A stretch of DNA of 64,000 nt, taken from assembly GCF_010977575.1 (NCBI RefSeq), contig NZ_CP048812.1, positions 4,030,001-4,094,000 of the forward strand. Reading direction: 5' to 3'. This document shows positions 63,315-64,000 of this stretch, in pieces. The translations under genes were made by a program, and so were the position numbers. Source of the stretch: Halomonas socia (GTDB lineage Bacteria > Pseudomonadota > Gammaproteobacteria > Pseudomonadales > Halomonadaceae). The notes below the pieces were generated by a model. It was not told the DNA's origin. It made no database searches and saw only the letters and a program-made list of their open reading frames with translations. How positions within the stretch are numbered: the first letter of the stretch is position 1; every line of letters starts with the position of its first letter.

Positions 63315-64000
63315 CGCTCACTACCCCTTCATCATTTCCATTAGGTAATAGGATAACCAAGACTCCTCTACTATGGAACCCTAGGTAGCACTTTTTCATA
63401 TCCTCCTGAAAATGCGAATCGCCTTATGCGTTAGACGCCAGGAGCTCACTCCCCATTTACCCGCAAGGGAGCGAGTTTCATCCAGCCCCTTCGCACCTAT
63501 TTACAATCCGCAGTCCAAAGCCGTGAAACGATGTCTGGAGTAGAATAATGGTTCCATAGCTCAGGCGTACCACGCCATTATCGGCGCTGGCGCGATAGGC
63601 TGGCCGAGCACCCGGAATATCTCGCCAGGTGAAAAATTGAGGTAGCTAACAGACGTCCATAGCGGTTGGCATGCCAGGTCAGCGCCAGCATTAGACAGGC
63701 TGTGATAGAAGAGAAAAACCTTGATCACGTATCGGCGAATAGCATCACAACAGCGCTGAAAAGCAACGGCATCGCGATTTCTACCGCCAAGGTGATTGAG
63801 ATATTACGGGAAGATACAGGTTGAGCAGCCTGATGGAACGTACAAACGAAGTCCGGGCTACTCAGGCTATGCAGCAAGCGACAACTAGGCCCGTAGAAGA
63901 TGGATAAATCGTTCAGGCGACCCATGGGGCGCCTTTTCGGACAGAGCAGCTTACAGAGGCTTATAGAGCGATTCAGCCCAACATTGCTTTGACGTGTTAT
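63315..64000. other. 685-nt right end, no convincing gene
   Basis: A few short frames exist, but none has a ribosome site with coding character. Near 63399 an AGGAGG precedes ATGAAAAAGTGC, but the spacing is only 2 nt and the frame overlaps the Rep-like gene. Around 63452-63475 an imperfect hairpin (CTCACTCCC ... GGGAGCGAG) is visible. It is probably decayed element or junction DNA. Confidence 0.4.

Noticed and set aside
63169-63399. Small gene overlapping the Rep-like start
   Set aside because: It has an AGGAGG, but only 2 nt before the ATG, and most of the frame overlaps the Rep-like coding region.
63725-63925. 66-residue minus-strand frame near the right end
   Set aside because: No ribosome site, no family and weak coding character.

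Overview
The window reads as chromosomal DNA of a GC-rich gammaproteobacterium, most like Halomonas or a relative in the Halomonadaceae. The basis is the protein families and their order (dusB-fis, folE-folX, bioBFHCD, accBC-prmA), a PPi-dependent phosphofructokinase, overlapping start/stop codons in operons, and flagellin/chemotaxis genes. This is inference from gene content; no 16S or database search was available.

Layout. 1-31.2 kb is core metabolism: proA (cut by the window edge), a three-gene membrane operon with two degenerate GGDEF proteins and a DedA-PAP2 fusion, a LysE exporter, mpl-ubiX (mpl has a 1-nt frameshift), PPi-PFK, a PP2C/kinase protein whose two active sites both look dead, ppa, DUF2333, dsbD, accBC, prmA, dusB-fis, purH, gabD, folX-folE, srkA, comF and the biotin operon bioBFHCD, followed by tRNA-Leu(TAG). 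31.3-36.7 kb is a decayed accessory island next to that tRNA: an integrase lacking its first catalytic arginine box, a frameshifted HTH/excisionase gene, phage-like fragments, an IS1380 remnant, and small secreted or membrane proteins.

36.7-51.8 kb is a signalling and motility block: two large GAF/PAS-GGDEF-EAL proteins, a NIT-domain chemoreceptor, an Aer-type PAS chemoreceptor, an outer-membrane barrel protein and a flagellin. Four of these genes carry FliA (sigma-28) promoter matches with exact 11-nt spacing. A group II intron, resembling class IIC, with a frameshifted maturase lies directly behind a transcription terminator there. 51.9-58.7 kb holds a REP-like repeat array, a higBA toxin-antitoxin pair, small unknown genes and a 1255-aa TPR-sulfotransferase-FkbM-methyltransferase fusion.

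58.8-64 kb is AT-richer and mobile: two small unknown genes, a second flagellin that has lost its N-terminus and promoter, an XRE regulator, an intact tyrosine integrase, an HUH-type Rep-like protein, and about 0.7 kb without a convincing gene. The large modifying enzyme between the two flagellin loci suggests a possible role in cell-surface or flagellin modification. That link, the double pseudoenzyme at 8.7-10.5 kb and the FliA regulon are the most interesting leads.
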